From an uncultured SAR116 cluster alpha proteobacterium (GTDB lineage: Bacteria > Pseudomonadota > Alphaproteobacteria > Puniceispirillales > Marisalimonadaceae): a DNA stretch of 38,605 nt. The DNA lies in NCBI GenBank assembly GCA_902578805.1, contig CACHEH010000010.1:1-38605 (forward strand), read 5' to 3'. The notes under the pieces were generated by a model. That model saw only the letters and a program-made list of their open reading frames with translations, did not search any database and was not told the DNA's origin. Positions 31,445 to 38,605 of this stretch are shown here, piece by piece (position 1 is the stretch's first letter; the number at the start of each line of letters is the position of its first letter). Both the position numbers and the translations under genes were made by a program.

Positions 31445-32320
31445 ATGTTATTCCACGGTTCATATACAGCTTTATTAACTCCATTTAAAGATAATAAAGT
31501 TGATTTTGACTCTTATCGAAAACTAATAGATTTTCAAATAGAAAATGGAACAAATGGTTTAGTTCCTGTTGGTACAACTGGTGAATCACCTACTTTATCT
31601 CACAATGAACATAAGAAACTTGTAGAAGTATGTATAGAGCAGTCAAATGGAAGAGTGCCTGTTATAGCAGGAGCAGGTTCAAATTCTACGAATGAAGCCG
31701 TTGATTTTGTGAGACACGCATGTTCTGCTGGTGCTGATGGTTTATTAGTAGTTACGCCTTATTATAATAAACCTACTCAGTCAGGTTTAATAGCTCATTA
31801 TAATGAGCTTATAAAAAATTCAAGTAAGCCAATAATTATATATGATATACCAGGTCGTTCAGTAATAAGGATGAATGATTCTACTATGGCTAAATTAGCA
31901 GAAAATGATTTAATTGTAGGTGTAAAAGATGCAACTGCTGATTTAGCAAGACCTACAAGATTGCAAAATTTAATTAGTGAGGATTTTATTCAATTGTCTG
32001 GTGAAGACGGTACAGCATTAGCTTATTTAGCTGCAGGTGGCCATGGTTGTATATCTGTTACATCAAATATCGCTCCTAAATTACTTTCAAGGATGCACAA
32101 TGCATGGAAACAAGGAGATATTTCAACCGCTCAAGAAATAAATAAAAAACTGATGCCTTTACACGATGCGTTATTTTATGAAACAAGCCCAGGCCCACTA
32201 AAATATGCTGCATCATTATTAGGACTATGTTCTTCTGAGGCAAGACTACCAATCGTAGAAATTGAAGAAGTTAGTAAATCAAATGTAAAAGATGCTCTTG
32301 AAAAAGCAGGTTTACTGTAG
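31445..32320 (+). CDS. dapA: 4-hydroxy-tetrahydrodipicolinate synthase (DapA)
   Basis: DapA condenses pyruvate and aspartate semialdehyde, the first committed step of the lysine/diaminopimelate pathway. With the start at 31445 the protein is 291 residues, the usual length: it begins FHGSYTALLTPF, has GTTGESPTLS, Y133 (IIYDIPGR) and Schiff-base K161 (VGVKDA), matching E. coli numbering. An ATG-like longer frame from 31385 would add 20 residues not seen in the family; GAGG at 31435-31438, six bases upstream, confirms 31445. First gene of the housekeeping cluster, followed by smpB. Confidence 0.95.
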   Translation: MLFHGSYTALLTPFKDNKVDFDSYRKLIDFQIENGTNGLVPVGTTGESPTLSHNEHKKLVEVCIEQSNGRVPVIAGAGSNSTNEAVDFVRHACSAGADGLLVVTPYYNKPTQSGLIAHYNELIKNSSKPIIIYDIPGRSVIRMNDSTMAKLAENDLIVGVKDATADLARPTRLQNLISEDFIQLSGEDGTALAYLAAGGHGCISVTSNIAPKLLSRMHNAWKQGDISTAQEINKKLMPLHDALFYETSPGPLKYAASLLGLCSSEARLPIVEIEEVSKSNVKDALEKAGLL

Positions 32321-32335
32321 ATATTTGTGTTATGA

Positions 32336-32821
32336 ATGAATAAAAAAAAAATTAATAAATGTATTTCTCAAGGAAGAGTAGCAGAAAATAGACGTGCTAA
32401 ATTTGATTACTCAATTTTTGATACTGTAGAAGCTGGAATTGTTTTATTAGGTAGTGAAGTAAAAAGTTTAAGACTTGGTAGAGCAAGTATAAATGAGTCG
32501 TATGCAACCAATGAGTTTGGACAAATTGTTTTAGTAAATTCGAATATCCCAGAATACAAATTAGCTGCCTCAGGACAGAATCATGATCCTAAAAGAGTTA
32601 GACGTTTGTTAATCCATAAAAAAGAAAGAGACAAAATTTTAGGACAGATTAAAAAAGATGGATGTACCGTTGTCCCTTTAAGTTTGTATTTTAATAATAA
32701 AGGTTTGGCAAAAATATCTTTAGGAATTGCAGAAGGTAAAAAGAAAGTTGACAAAAGAGAATTAATTAAAAAACGAGATTGGGATAGAGAAAAACACAGA
32801 TTATTAAAAAATAATAATTAA
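32336..32821 (+). CDS. smpB: SsrA-binding protein SmpB
   Basis: SmpB binds tmRNA and rescues stalled ribosomes. The N-terminal part has the beta-barrel motifs AENRRAKFDYSI, LLGSEVKSLRLGRASI and SYATN, and the basic C-terminal tail with KKRDWDREKHRLLK that enters the A site. Length of 161 residues is normal. It starts 15 bases after dapA, the usual order in alphaproteobacteria. The tmRNA gene is not in the window. Confidence 0.96.
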   Translation: MNKKKINKCISQGRVAENRRAKFDYSIFDTVEAGIVLLGSEVKSLRLGRASINESYATNEFGQIVLVNSNIPEYKLAASGQNHDPKRVRRLLIHKKERDKILGQIKKDGCTVVPLSLYFNNKGLAKISLGIAEGKKKVDKRELIKKRDWDREKHRLLKNNN

Positions 32822-32859
32822 GTCATTTAATTTCAAACAACAAAGCTAAACATGATTTC

Positions 32860-33375
32860 ATGAATTTTAAAAAAATAATAATTGGCATTGGTGGTAATTT
32901 AAAATCTAATGATGGATCTCACCCCGTTTGTGTAGCTATGAATGCAATCAATTGTTTACAGAATTATTCAATTCACGTGACTGAACAGTCAAGTTGGTAT
33001 GAGTCTCAACCAATACCAAAAAGTGATCAACCTAATTTTTTTAATTGTATAGTTTTTGCAAATACTCTTTTAAATGAATTAGATGTTTTAAAGTCATTAC
33101 ATAAAATAGAATATAAACTAGGTAGGCGAAGAAAACTTGTGAATGAACCTAGGGTAATTGATTTAGACCTTATTGATTATTCCAATAAAATTTTAAAAAA
33201 TAATCAAATAATCATTCCTCATCCTAGAGCTCATAAAAGAAGGTTTGTGATGGAACCATTATCAGAACTAGATCCTAACTGGATACACCCAACTTTAAAG
33301 AGAGATGTTTGTACAATTTTAAAAAAATTAAATAATCAAAATATCAAAATTATTAATAAAAAAAAATTGATTTGA
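32860..33375 (+). CDS. folK: 2-amino-4-hydroxy-6-hydroxymethyldihydropteridine pyrophosphokinase (HPPK)
   Basis: HPPK transfers pyrophosphate from ATP to hydroxymethyldihydropterin in folate synthesis. It has [12 protein letters not shown] near the start, [19 protein letters not shown], then RVIDLDLI (the two Asp that bind Mg2+) and [18 protein letters not shown]. Length of 171 residues is usual. Located between smpB and rpoZ; this synteny is common in alphaproteobacteria. Confidence 0.95.
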   Translation: MNFKKIIIGIGGNLKSNDGSHPVCVAMNAINCLQNYSIHVTEQSSWYESQPIPKSDQPNFFNCIVFANTLLNELDVLKSLHKIEYKLGRRRKLVNEPRVIDLDLIDYSNKILKNNQIIIPHPRAHKRRFVMEPLSELDPNWIHPTLKRDVCTILKKLNNQNIKIINKKKLI

Positions 33376-33427
33376 TTTTTTAGTATTTATTATTTATTTA
33401 CTCATATTATTTGGGAGAATATTTATT

Positions 33428-33832
33428 ATGGCACGTGTTACTGTAGAAGATTGTGTTAAAAAAATACCTAACAGATTTGACCTTGTTATTGCTGCTGCTC
33501 AACGTTCAAGAGAAATTTCAAATGGAATTCCTATTGAGGTAGATAGAGACAACGACAAGAATCCAGTTGTTTCTCTTCGTGAAATAGCGTCAGAAGCCGT
33601 GGATGCTGAAAGTTTGCAAGAAAGATTCATACGATCTATGCAGAAAAATTTAATTAAAGAAGAAAATAATGAAGAAGATGAAGTATCTCTAGAAGAGGAG
33701 TTTGCGGCATATTTAAACGAAACAAAAACTGAATCAAGCGTTGATCAAGATTTAATTTTTAGTAAAAATAAACTTGATGATGAAAGTGCTTTTGTCGATG
33801 TACCTGATGAATTGATAAATAATGAAGATTAA
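33428..33832 (+). CDS. rpoZ: RNA polymerase omega subunit (RpoZ)
   Basis: The omega subunit helps assemble the core enzyme. The family start is [20 protein letters not shown], followed by AAQRSREI. It is 134 residues; the extra C-terminal acidic stretch (after about residue 80, with [14 protein letters not shown]) is typical of alphaproteobacterial omega subunits. Preceded by a GGGAG ribosome binding site (about 33412-33416). Confidence 0.95.
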   Translation: MARVTVEDCVKKIPNRFDLVIAAAQRSREISNGIPIEVDRDNDKNPVVSLREIASEAVDAESLQERFIRSMQKNLIKEENNEEDEVSLEEEFAAYLNETKTESSVDQDLIFSKNKLDDESAFVDVPDELINNED

Positions 33833-33884
33833 ACCGAAATTAGTTATATCTTTTATAATTTCAATATAGATAAGATAGTTTTTA

Positions 33885-33893
33885 TGTTATAAT
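33885..33893 (+). promoter_or_regulatory. Extended -10 promoter element upstream of relA/spoT
   Basis: TGT followed by a perfect TATAAT (33888-33893) is an extended -10 motif, with only a weak -35. Transcription would begin around 33900, one or two bases before the ATG at 33902, giving a nearly leaderless message. Confidence 0.35.
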
Positions 33894-33901
33894 ATAAAAG
33901 G

Positions 33902-36019
33902 ATGACTACATCAGCGTCTCAACTTTATAAAAAAATATCAACATATGATTCGTTTGTATCAAAGGAAGTCATACATAAAGCTTATAATTTTTCAAAAAAA
34001 GCTCACTTAAATCAATTTAGGGGTAGTGGTGAAGAATATTTTACTCATCCTCTAGCCGTTGCAAATTATTTAACAGAAATGAAATTAGATGCTTCTTCTA
34101 TAATAACTGCACTTCTTCACGATGTTGTTGAGGATTGTGAAATAACTATTCAAAACATTAAGGATGAATTTGGAAGTGAAATAGCCAAACTTGTTGATGG
34201 TGTTACAAAGCTAACTAAGTTAGATTTAAAATTTGGATTTGCTCAAGCTGAAAATTTTAGAAAGTTACTTTTTGCTTCATCTGATGATATCAGAGTATTA
34301 TTAGTAAAGCTTGCAGATAGGTTACACAATATTAGAACAATTAATGGTATTAAAGATGATACAAAAAAATCTAAAATTTGTTACGAGACTCTTGAAATTT
34401 TTGCGCCACTAGCTGAACGTCTAGGTATAAATGCAATACAAAGAGAATTGGAAGATAGATGTTTTGCTGTTTTGAAACCGGAAACTCGTAATTCAATTTT
34501 AAAGCGATTAAAGCTTATATATTCACAAGACGAGCTTAATATTCCGTATATTACAAAAGAAATTGAAACTCTTCTAAAAAAAAATGACATAAAATGTTTT
34601 GTAACTGGGAGAATTAAAAGTAGTTATTCAATTTGGAAAAAAATGCAATACAAAAATTTAAGTATGGATCAGTTATCAGACATAATGGCATTTAGAGTTA
34701 TTGTCAACGATGTGCCCAGTTGTTACAAAAGTCTTGGATTATTGCATCAAGAATATTCAGCAGTAATGGGCCGTTTTAAAGATTATATCTCTGCTCCAAA
34801 ACGAAATGGCTATCAATCACTTCATTCATGTTTGATTGGACCAAAAAAAACAAAAATAGAAGTTCAAATTAGAACTTCTTTTATGAATGAATTCGCTCTT
34901 AATGGGATTGCTGCGCATTGGACTTATAAAGAAGGTTCAAAATGGTCAGAGGGAATAAAATACAAGTGGGTTAGAGAGCTCATTCAAATAATTGAAGAAA
35001 GTTCTGAACCAGAAGAATTTTTAGAAAACACAAAATTAGAACTTTATAATGATCAAGTTTTTTGTTTCACTCCAAAAGGAAATCTAATAATTTTACCAAA
35101 GGGAGCTAATGCGATTGACTTTTCTTATGCAGTCCATTCTGAAATAGGAAATTCAGCAGTTGGAGCTAAAATTAATAATAAAAATAGATTATTAACTACT
35201 GAAGTTCAAAATGGAGATCAAGTTGAAATTTTAACTTCTAAAAATGGGTTCCCAGACCCAAAGTGGTTGCAAACTTGCATTACTGGGAAAGCTAAATCAG
35301 CAATAAAAAGATTTATAAGAAACAGAGAAATCAAAGAATTTCTTCAATTAGGCACTGCATTACTTCAAAAAGAGTATAGACAGCAAAACAAAAGAATGCA
35401 TGAAAAAAGCTTAATAAGAGTAATAAATAAATTTGGACTACTAGATTTAGATGAACTACTTATTGAAATTGGCAAAGGTAACATTAAATCGCGAGAAGTT
35501 CTAAATTTTTTATATCCAGAAAAAGAAAATTCTAAAAGCAACTTATCCGTATTAAGAAAACCTAACTTATCTGAATCCATGAAAATTAAGGGGGGCATTT
35601 CAGGAATGGCAATTCATTATGCCCACTGTTGTCATCCATTACCGGGTGAAAGAATAGTAGGAATAGTTACAACTGGCAAAGGTATTACAGTCCACGCGAT
35701 TGATTGCTTTGCATTAGAAAAATTTAACAATATGCCAGAGGTATGGCTCGAAATTTCTTGGGATCGTGAGGGTGAATCATTTCATAAAGGGAGCTTAGTT
35801 ACTGTTTTGTCAAATGAGCCTGGAAGTTTGGCTGATGTTACAAAGATAATAAGTCTTAACGATGGTAATATTTCAAACATTCAAGTAGTTTCGAGGGATT
35901 TAGATTACTATCAATTCAATATCGATTTAGAAGTAAGAAACATTAATCATTTAAATCAAATCATTGCTGCAATGCGATTGTCACAATTTGTTGAAAGTGT
36001 CCAAAGAGGTAAAGACTAA
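33902..36019 (+). CDS. Bifunctional (p)ppGpp synthetase/hydrolase (Rsh/SpoT)
   Basis: The alarmone enzyme of the stringent response, 705 residues. HD hydrolase residues are kept (H49 in FTHP, H73-D74 in LLHDVVED, and KLADRLHN), and the synthetase has RFKDYISAPKRNGYQSLH and EVQIRT. A TGS domain (VFCFTPKGNLIILPKGANAIDFSYA, about 388-445) and a C-terminal ACT domain follow. Both activities are therefore likely intact. AAGG touches the ATG, and an extended -10 element lies just upstream. It lies between rpoZ and DUF2062, as in other alphaproteobacteria. Confidence 0.96.
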   Translation: MTTSASQLYKKISTYDSFVSKEVIHKAYNFSKKAHLNQFRGSGEEYFTHPLAVANYLTEMKLDASSIITALLHDVVEDCEITIQNIKDEFGSEIAKLVDGVTKLTKLDLKFGFAQAENFRKLLFASSDDIRVLLVKLADRLHNIRTINGIKDDTKKSKICYETLEIFAPLAERLGINAIQRELEDRCFAVLKPETRNSILKRLKLIYSQDELNIPYITKEIETLLKKNDIKCFVTGRIKSSYSIWKKMQYKNLSMDQLSDIMAFRVIVNDVPSCYKSLGLLHQEYSAVMGRFKDYISAPKRNGYQSLHSCLIGPKKTKIEVQIRTSFMNEFALNGIAAHWTYKEGSKWSEGIKYKWVRELIQIIEESSEPEEFLENTKLELYNDQVFCFTPKGNLIILPKGANAIDFSYAVHSEIGNSAVGAKINNKNRLLTTEVQNGDQVEILTSKNGFPDPKWLQTCITGKAKSAIKRFIRNREIKEFLQLGTALLQKEYRQQNKRMHEKSLIRVINKFGLLDLDELLIEIGKGNIKSREVLNFLYPEKENSKSNLSVLRKPNLSESMKIKGGISGMAIHYAHCCHPLPGERIVGIVTTGKGITVHAIDCFALEKFNNMPEVWLEISWDREGESFHKGSLVTVLSNEPGSLADVTKIISLNDGNISNIQVVSRDLDYYQFNIDLEVRNINHLNQIIAAMRLSQFVESVQRGKD

Positions 36020-36034
36020 TGGAGAGTATAGATA

Positions 36035-36529
36035 ATTAATTTAAATTATTTTTGTAGAAATTTATCTAATAAGGTAAGAAGAATTTTTTCTTATTATAGA
36101 CTAAGACTAGCTCGTTTGCCAGCTTCTAATTATGCTATTTCTTCTGGTTTTGCTTGTGGATCCATGGTTTCTTTCACCCCACTTCTAGGATTACATTTCA
36201 TTTTAGCTGTTATTTTTGCATTTTTAATAAGAGGCAATTTTATTGCTGCTCTAATTGGAACTGTTGTTGGAAATCCTATAACTTTCCCGTTTATCTGGGG
36301 CTTAATATATAAAGTAGGGACTTACGTTACAAATATTGAGCATGTTGACATTAGTCGTAAAATAAATTTTGACATGATTATCAATCAAACATATGAGATT
36401 TTTTTTCCAATGTTATTAGGTGGTATTATTATAGCACCTTTAATCTGGATAATTAGCTATTTTTTAATTTACAGCTTTATTTCTTCTTACAAAAGGAGAA
36501 AAAATAAAACAGAGAGAAGGTCATCATAG
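36035..36529 (+). CDS. DUF2062 membrane protein, probably using an ATT start
   Basis: A small membrane protein of the DUF2062 family, with SGFACGSMVSFTPLLGLHF, two further helices (FILAVIFAFLIRGN, ALIGTVVGNPITFPF) and a basic tail. The family begins with a basic N terminus containing RL-x-RLP before the first helix. Here that stretch is encoded (YYRLRLARLPAS) upstream of the TTG at 36116, in the same frame, but no ATG, GTG or TTG exists between the TAG at 36029 and it. ATT at 36035 (or ATA at 36032) with GGAGAG at 36021-36026 is the likely start. The last base of its TAG overlaps the GTG of pdxJ. Confidence 0.8.
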   Translation: MNLNYFCRNLSNKVRRIFSYYRLRLARLPASNYAISSGFACGSMVSFTPLLGLHFILAVIFAFLIRGNFIAALIGTVVGNPITFPFIWGLIYKVGTYVTNIEHVDISRKINFDMIINQTYEIFFPMLLGGIIIAPLIWIISYFLIYSFISSYKRRKNKTERRSS

Positions 36530-37266
36530 TGAAAAGACATGTCAGATTAGGTGTTAATATAGACCATGTAGCTACTTTGAGAAATGCTCGTGGCGAAAAT
36601 TATCCAGAAGTAATAGAGGCTGCAAAAATTGTTGAAAAATCTGGCGCAGATTTAGTAACTGTTCACGTAAGAGAAGATAGGAGACACATTAATGAAAAGG
36701 ATTTAGGCGACATTTTGAATGTTGTTAATATTCCTGTTAATCTTGAAATTGGAGCAAACTCAGAAATGGTTGATATTGCGATTGAATATAAGCCTAAATG
36801 TGTATGTTTTGTTCCAGAAAAGAGACAGGAAATTACTACAGAAGGTGGTTTAGATGTAGTAAATAATTTTGATAAGTTAAAAAAAATTCTTAAATCATTC
36901 TCTAATCATAATATAAACGTAGCTATTTTTATCGATCCAAGTAAAGATCAGTTAATTGCCACTCAAAAATTAGGTGTAACAACAATCGAGTTTCATACTG
37001 GTAGTTACGCAAATGCCTTCATAAAAAAAAATAATGTTGAATTAGAATTAAAAAAAATTATTGAAAGTGCTAATTTTGCAAATAAATTGGGTTTAAATTG
37101 TCATGCCGGTCATGGCTTAACCTATGATAATGTAAGTTCAATTGTATCTATAAATGATATTGTTGAGTTAAATATAGGACATTTTATTGTTGCTAATTCT
37201 ATTTTTGAAGGGTTAGAAAATTCAATATTAAAAATGCGTAAAATAATTTCTGAAACGATTAAATGA
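36529..37266 (+). CDS. pdxJ: Pyridoxine 5'-phosphate synthase (PdxJ)
   Basis: PdxJ joins 1-deoxyxylulose 5-phosphate and 3-amino-2-oxopropyl phosphate to make pyridoxine phosphate, the vitamin B6 route of proteobacteria. It is 245 residues, with RLGVNIDHVATLRNARG at the start, then HVREDRRHI and IEFHTGSYA, and GLNCHAGHGLTYDN near the C terminus. GTG start overlapping DUF2062's TAG by one base (TAGTG). Its end overlaps acpS by four bases (ATGA). Confidence 0.96.
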   Translation: MKRHVRLGVNIDHVATLRNARGENYPEVIEAAKIVEKSGADLVTVHVREDRRHINEKDLGDILNVVNIPVNLEIGANSEMVDIAIEYKPKCVCFVPEKRQEITTEGGLDVVNNFDKLKKILKSFSNHNINVAIFIDPSKDQLIATQKLGVTTIEFHTGSYANAFIKKNNVELELKKIIESANFANKLGLNCHAGHGLTYDNVSSIVSINDIVELNIGHFIVANSIFEGLENSILKMRKIISETIK

Positions 37267-37670
37267 TTATTGGAATTGGAACAGACATTTTAAATTTAGA
37301 AAGGCTCAACAAAATTATAAATAAATATGATCAAAAATTTATTGATCGTTTTTATGGGAAGAATGAGATTGAAATTTCAAAAAGTAAATTAATAAACTCT
37401 ATGAATTATTTTGGAAAAAGGTTTTCAGGCAAAGAAGCAACTTGGAAGGCCTTAAGTCCCAATAGAGGCGAGGGGCTTTTTTTTAAAGAAATAGAAATTT
37501 TAAATGACATTAATGGTAAGCCATATTTATTTTTTTCAGGTAAAACAAAATCATTTATTGAAAAAAAAGAGAAAAATTTAAAAGCTAAATTAAAATTTAA
37601 TATTTCTTTGTCAGATGATCCTCCATTTGTTATTGCTTTTGTTGTGATTTCACTTGCTCCTAATGTTTAG
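37263..37670 (+). CDS. acpS: Holo-[acyl-carrier-protein] synthase (AcpS)
   Basis: AcpS attaches the 4'-phosphopantetheine arm to acyl carrier protein. The family start IIGIGTDILNLERL contains the Mg2+-binding D8, and FSGKEATWKAL holds the second acidic residue. ISLSDDPPFVIAF is the usual C-terminal strand. Length of 135 residues is normal. It is translationally coupled to pdxJ by ATGA. Confidence 0.95.
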   Translation: MIIGIGTDILNLERLNKIINKYDQKFIDRFYGKNEIEISKSKLINSMNYFGKRFSGKEATWKALSPNRGEGLFFKEIEILNDINGKPYLFFSGKTKSFIEKKEKNLKAKLKFNISLSDDPPFVIAFVVISLAPNV

Positions 37671-37722
37671 CTATTGCATAAAGTAAATTATTTAAAGAAC
37701 ACATACCTCTGGAGTATATTTT

Positions 37723-38448
37723 ATGAAGAATTCTTTTAGAGAGCTATCTAAAACTCTTTTAATTGCTGGCTCAATAGCAATTTTTTTTCGCTCTATTTTT
37801 TTTGAACCATTCAATATTCCATCAGGATCTATGATACCAACATTATTGGTTGGTGATTATTTATTTGTGTCAAAATACTCATATGGTTATTCAAAATATA
37901 GTTTCCCATTTGGATTGGGACCTATAAAAGACAGAGTATTCTATAAAACACCACAAAGAGGAGATGTTATTGTTTTTAGAAAGCCAGGAGATGAAACAAT
38001 TGATTATATTAAAAGGTTGGTTGCGATTCCAAACGATACAGTGCAAGTGAAAGATGGCATTCTTTATATTAATTCAAAAAAAGCTGAAAGAATAAAGACA
38101 AATATAGGAATTATGAAAAATATATTTGGTGATGAAAAAGTTTTTACACAATATGAGGAGGTTTTTGAAGGATCTAAACCTCATCAGATAATTGAGGCCA
38201 GTGATAATGATCCATTTGACGATACAATTTTATTCAAAGTACCACCAAACCATTTTTTCTTCATGGGAGATAATAGAGACAATAGTAGGGACAGTAGAAC
38301 ACCAGAGGTTGGCTTTGTTCCAAAGAAAAATTTAATTGGAAAAGCTGAAATTATTTTTTTCTCTCATAATAGTTCGGCTTCAATTTTTGAGTTTTGGAAG
38401 TGGCACAAAGCAATAAGATTTTCAAGAATTGGCAAGGCTATAGAATAG
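37723..38448 (+). CDS. lepB: Signal peptidase I (LepB)
   Basis: LepB cleaves signal peptides at the outer face of the inner membrane. One N-terminal membrane segment (about 11-27) is followed by the nucleophile S36 in IPSGSMIPTL, the general base K97 in DYIKRLV and MGDNRDNSRDSR of box E. Length of 241 residues is normal. Ribosome binding site GGAG about ten bases upstream. The last base of its TAG overlaps the GTG of rnc. Confidence 0.96.
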   Translation: MKNSFRELSKTLLIAGSIAIFFRSIFFEPFNIPSGSMIPTLLVGDYLFVSKYSYGYSKYSFPFGLGPIKDRVFYKTPQRGDVIVFRKPGDETIDYIKRLVAIPNDTVQVKDGILYINSKKAERIKTNIGIMKNIFGDEKVFTQYEEVFEGSKPHQIIEASDNDPFDDTILFKVPPNHFFFMGDNRDNSRDSRTPEVGFVPKKNLIGKAEIIFFSHNSSASIFEFWKWHKAIRFSRIGKAIE

Positions 38449-38605
38449 TGTGTATCAATAAATTAGAAAAACAGATTAATTATAAATTTAAAAATATTGC
38501 TTTGTTAGAAGAAGCTATTACACATTCTAGTTTTCAAAAAAACAATTTGAAAATTAATAAAAAAAATTATGAAAGATTAGAGTTTCTAGGTGATAGAGTT
38601 TTAGG
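38448..38605 (+). CDS. rnc: Ribonuclease III, N-terminal part, cut by the window end
   Basis: The first 52 codons are present. They show the substrate helix (THSSF) and the signature ERLEFLGDRVL that holds acidic residues of the active site. RNase III cleaves double-stranded RNA in rRNA maturation. The start is a GTG that overlaps the lepB stop by one base (TAGTG), the same arrangement as DUF2062-pdxJ. Confidence 0.93.
   Translation, partial: MCINKLEKQINYKFKNIALLEEAITHSSFQKNNLKINKKNYERLEFLGDRVL

Noticed and set aside
1-38605. CRISPR array, tRNA or rRNA genes, insertion sequences
   Set aside because: No regular spaced repeats, no tRNA-like cloverleaf, no rRNA sequence, and no transposase or terminal repeats were seen.

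Overview
The window is a strongly AT-rich stretch of a bacterial chromosome, packed with short intergenic gaps, ATGA and TAGTG overlaps, and frequent TTG or GTG starts. The order dapA, smpB, folK, rpoZ, relA/spoT, DUF2062, pdxJ, acpS, lepB, rnc at the right end is the conserved Alphaproteobacteria backbone. With the low GC, small genes, a photolyase and a NavBac-type sodium channel, this suggests a streamlined, probably marine, alphaproteobacterium. That assignment is inference; there is no rRNA or tRNA gene here to fix it.

Left part (1 to 4.5 kb): small metabolic and membrane genes. They are a DsrE-like protein, the nucleoside phosphorylase PpnP, a DUF3147 membrane protein, a TauE/SafE exporter, PurN, and a CueR-like copper regulator translationally coupled to a DMT transporter. 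From 4.5 to 9.6 kb, on the minus strand, lies a signalling operon: a hybrid sensor kinase with two receivers, a CheY-like receiver, and a class III cyclase that carries two kinase-type dimerisation/phosphoacceptor segments and a receiver but no kinase ATPase domain. An MDR-family oxidoreductase, broken by an in-frame amber codon, follows (9.7 to 10.7 kb). A NitT/TauT-type ABC importer follows, with an attenuator-like hairpin between the binding protein and the ATPase.

Middle part (13.5 to 24.3 kb): accessory genes. The standout is a second cyclase flanked in one polypeptide by an N-terminal adrenodoxin-type [2Fe-2S] ferredoxin domain and a C-terminal Rieske-type [2Fe-2S] motif, with a Fur-box-like sequence at its start. 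Around it are two pairs of paralogous small proteins, a cupin, a TPR lipoprotein-like or exported protein, a NavBac channel with a small zinc-ribbon partner, a frameshifted DUF123 gene, an FGE-like protein without the catalytic cysteines, several small ORFs, an RraA-family protein and a MATE transporter.

Right part (24.3 to 31.4 kb): a photolyase of the FeS-BCP type that lacks two of the expected cluster cysteines, and which overlaps an enolase-superfamily dehydratase/racemase; a divergent FMN-dependent hydroxyacid dehydrogenase; a YczE/YitT-like protein; a second TauE/SafE exporter; a nitroreductase; and a threonine/serine dehydratase. From 31.4 kb to the end is the housekeeping cluster: lysine synthesis, trans-translation, folate, RNA polymerase omega, (p)ppGpp, PLP, acyl-carrier-protein activation, signal peptidase and RNase III (cut by the window end).

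The most notable theme is signalling by two unusual class III cyclases, one wired to phosphorelay and one carrying two different iron-sulfur modules. Gene decay is visible at two places (9.7 to 10.7 kb and 19.0 to 19.5 kb).
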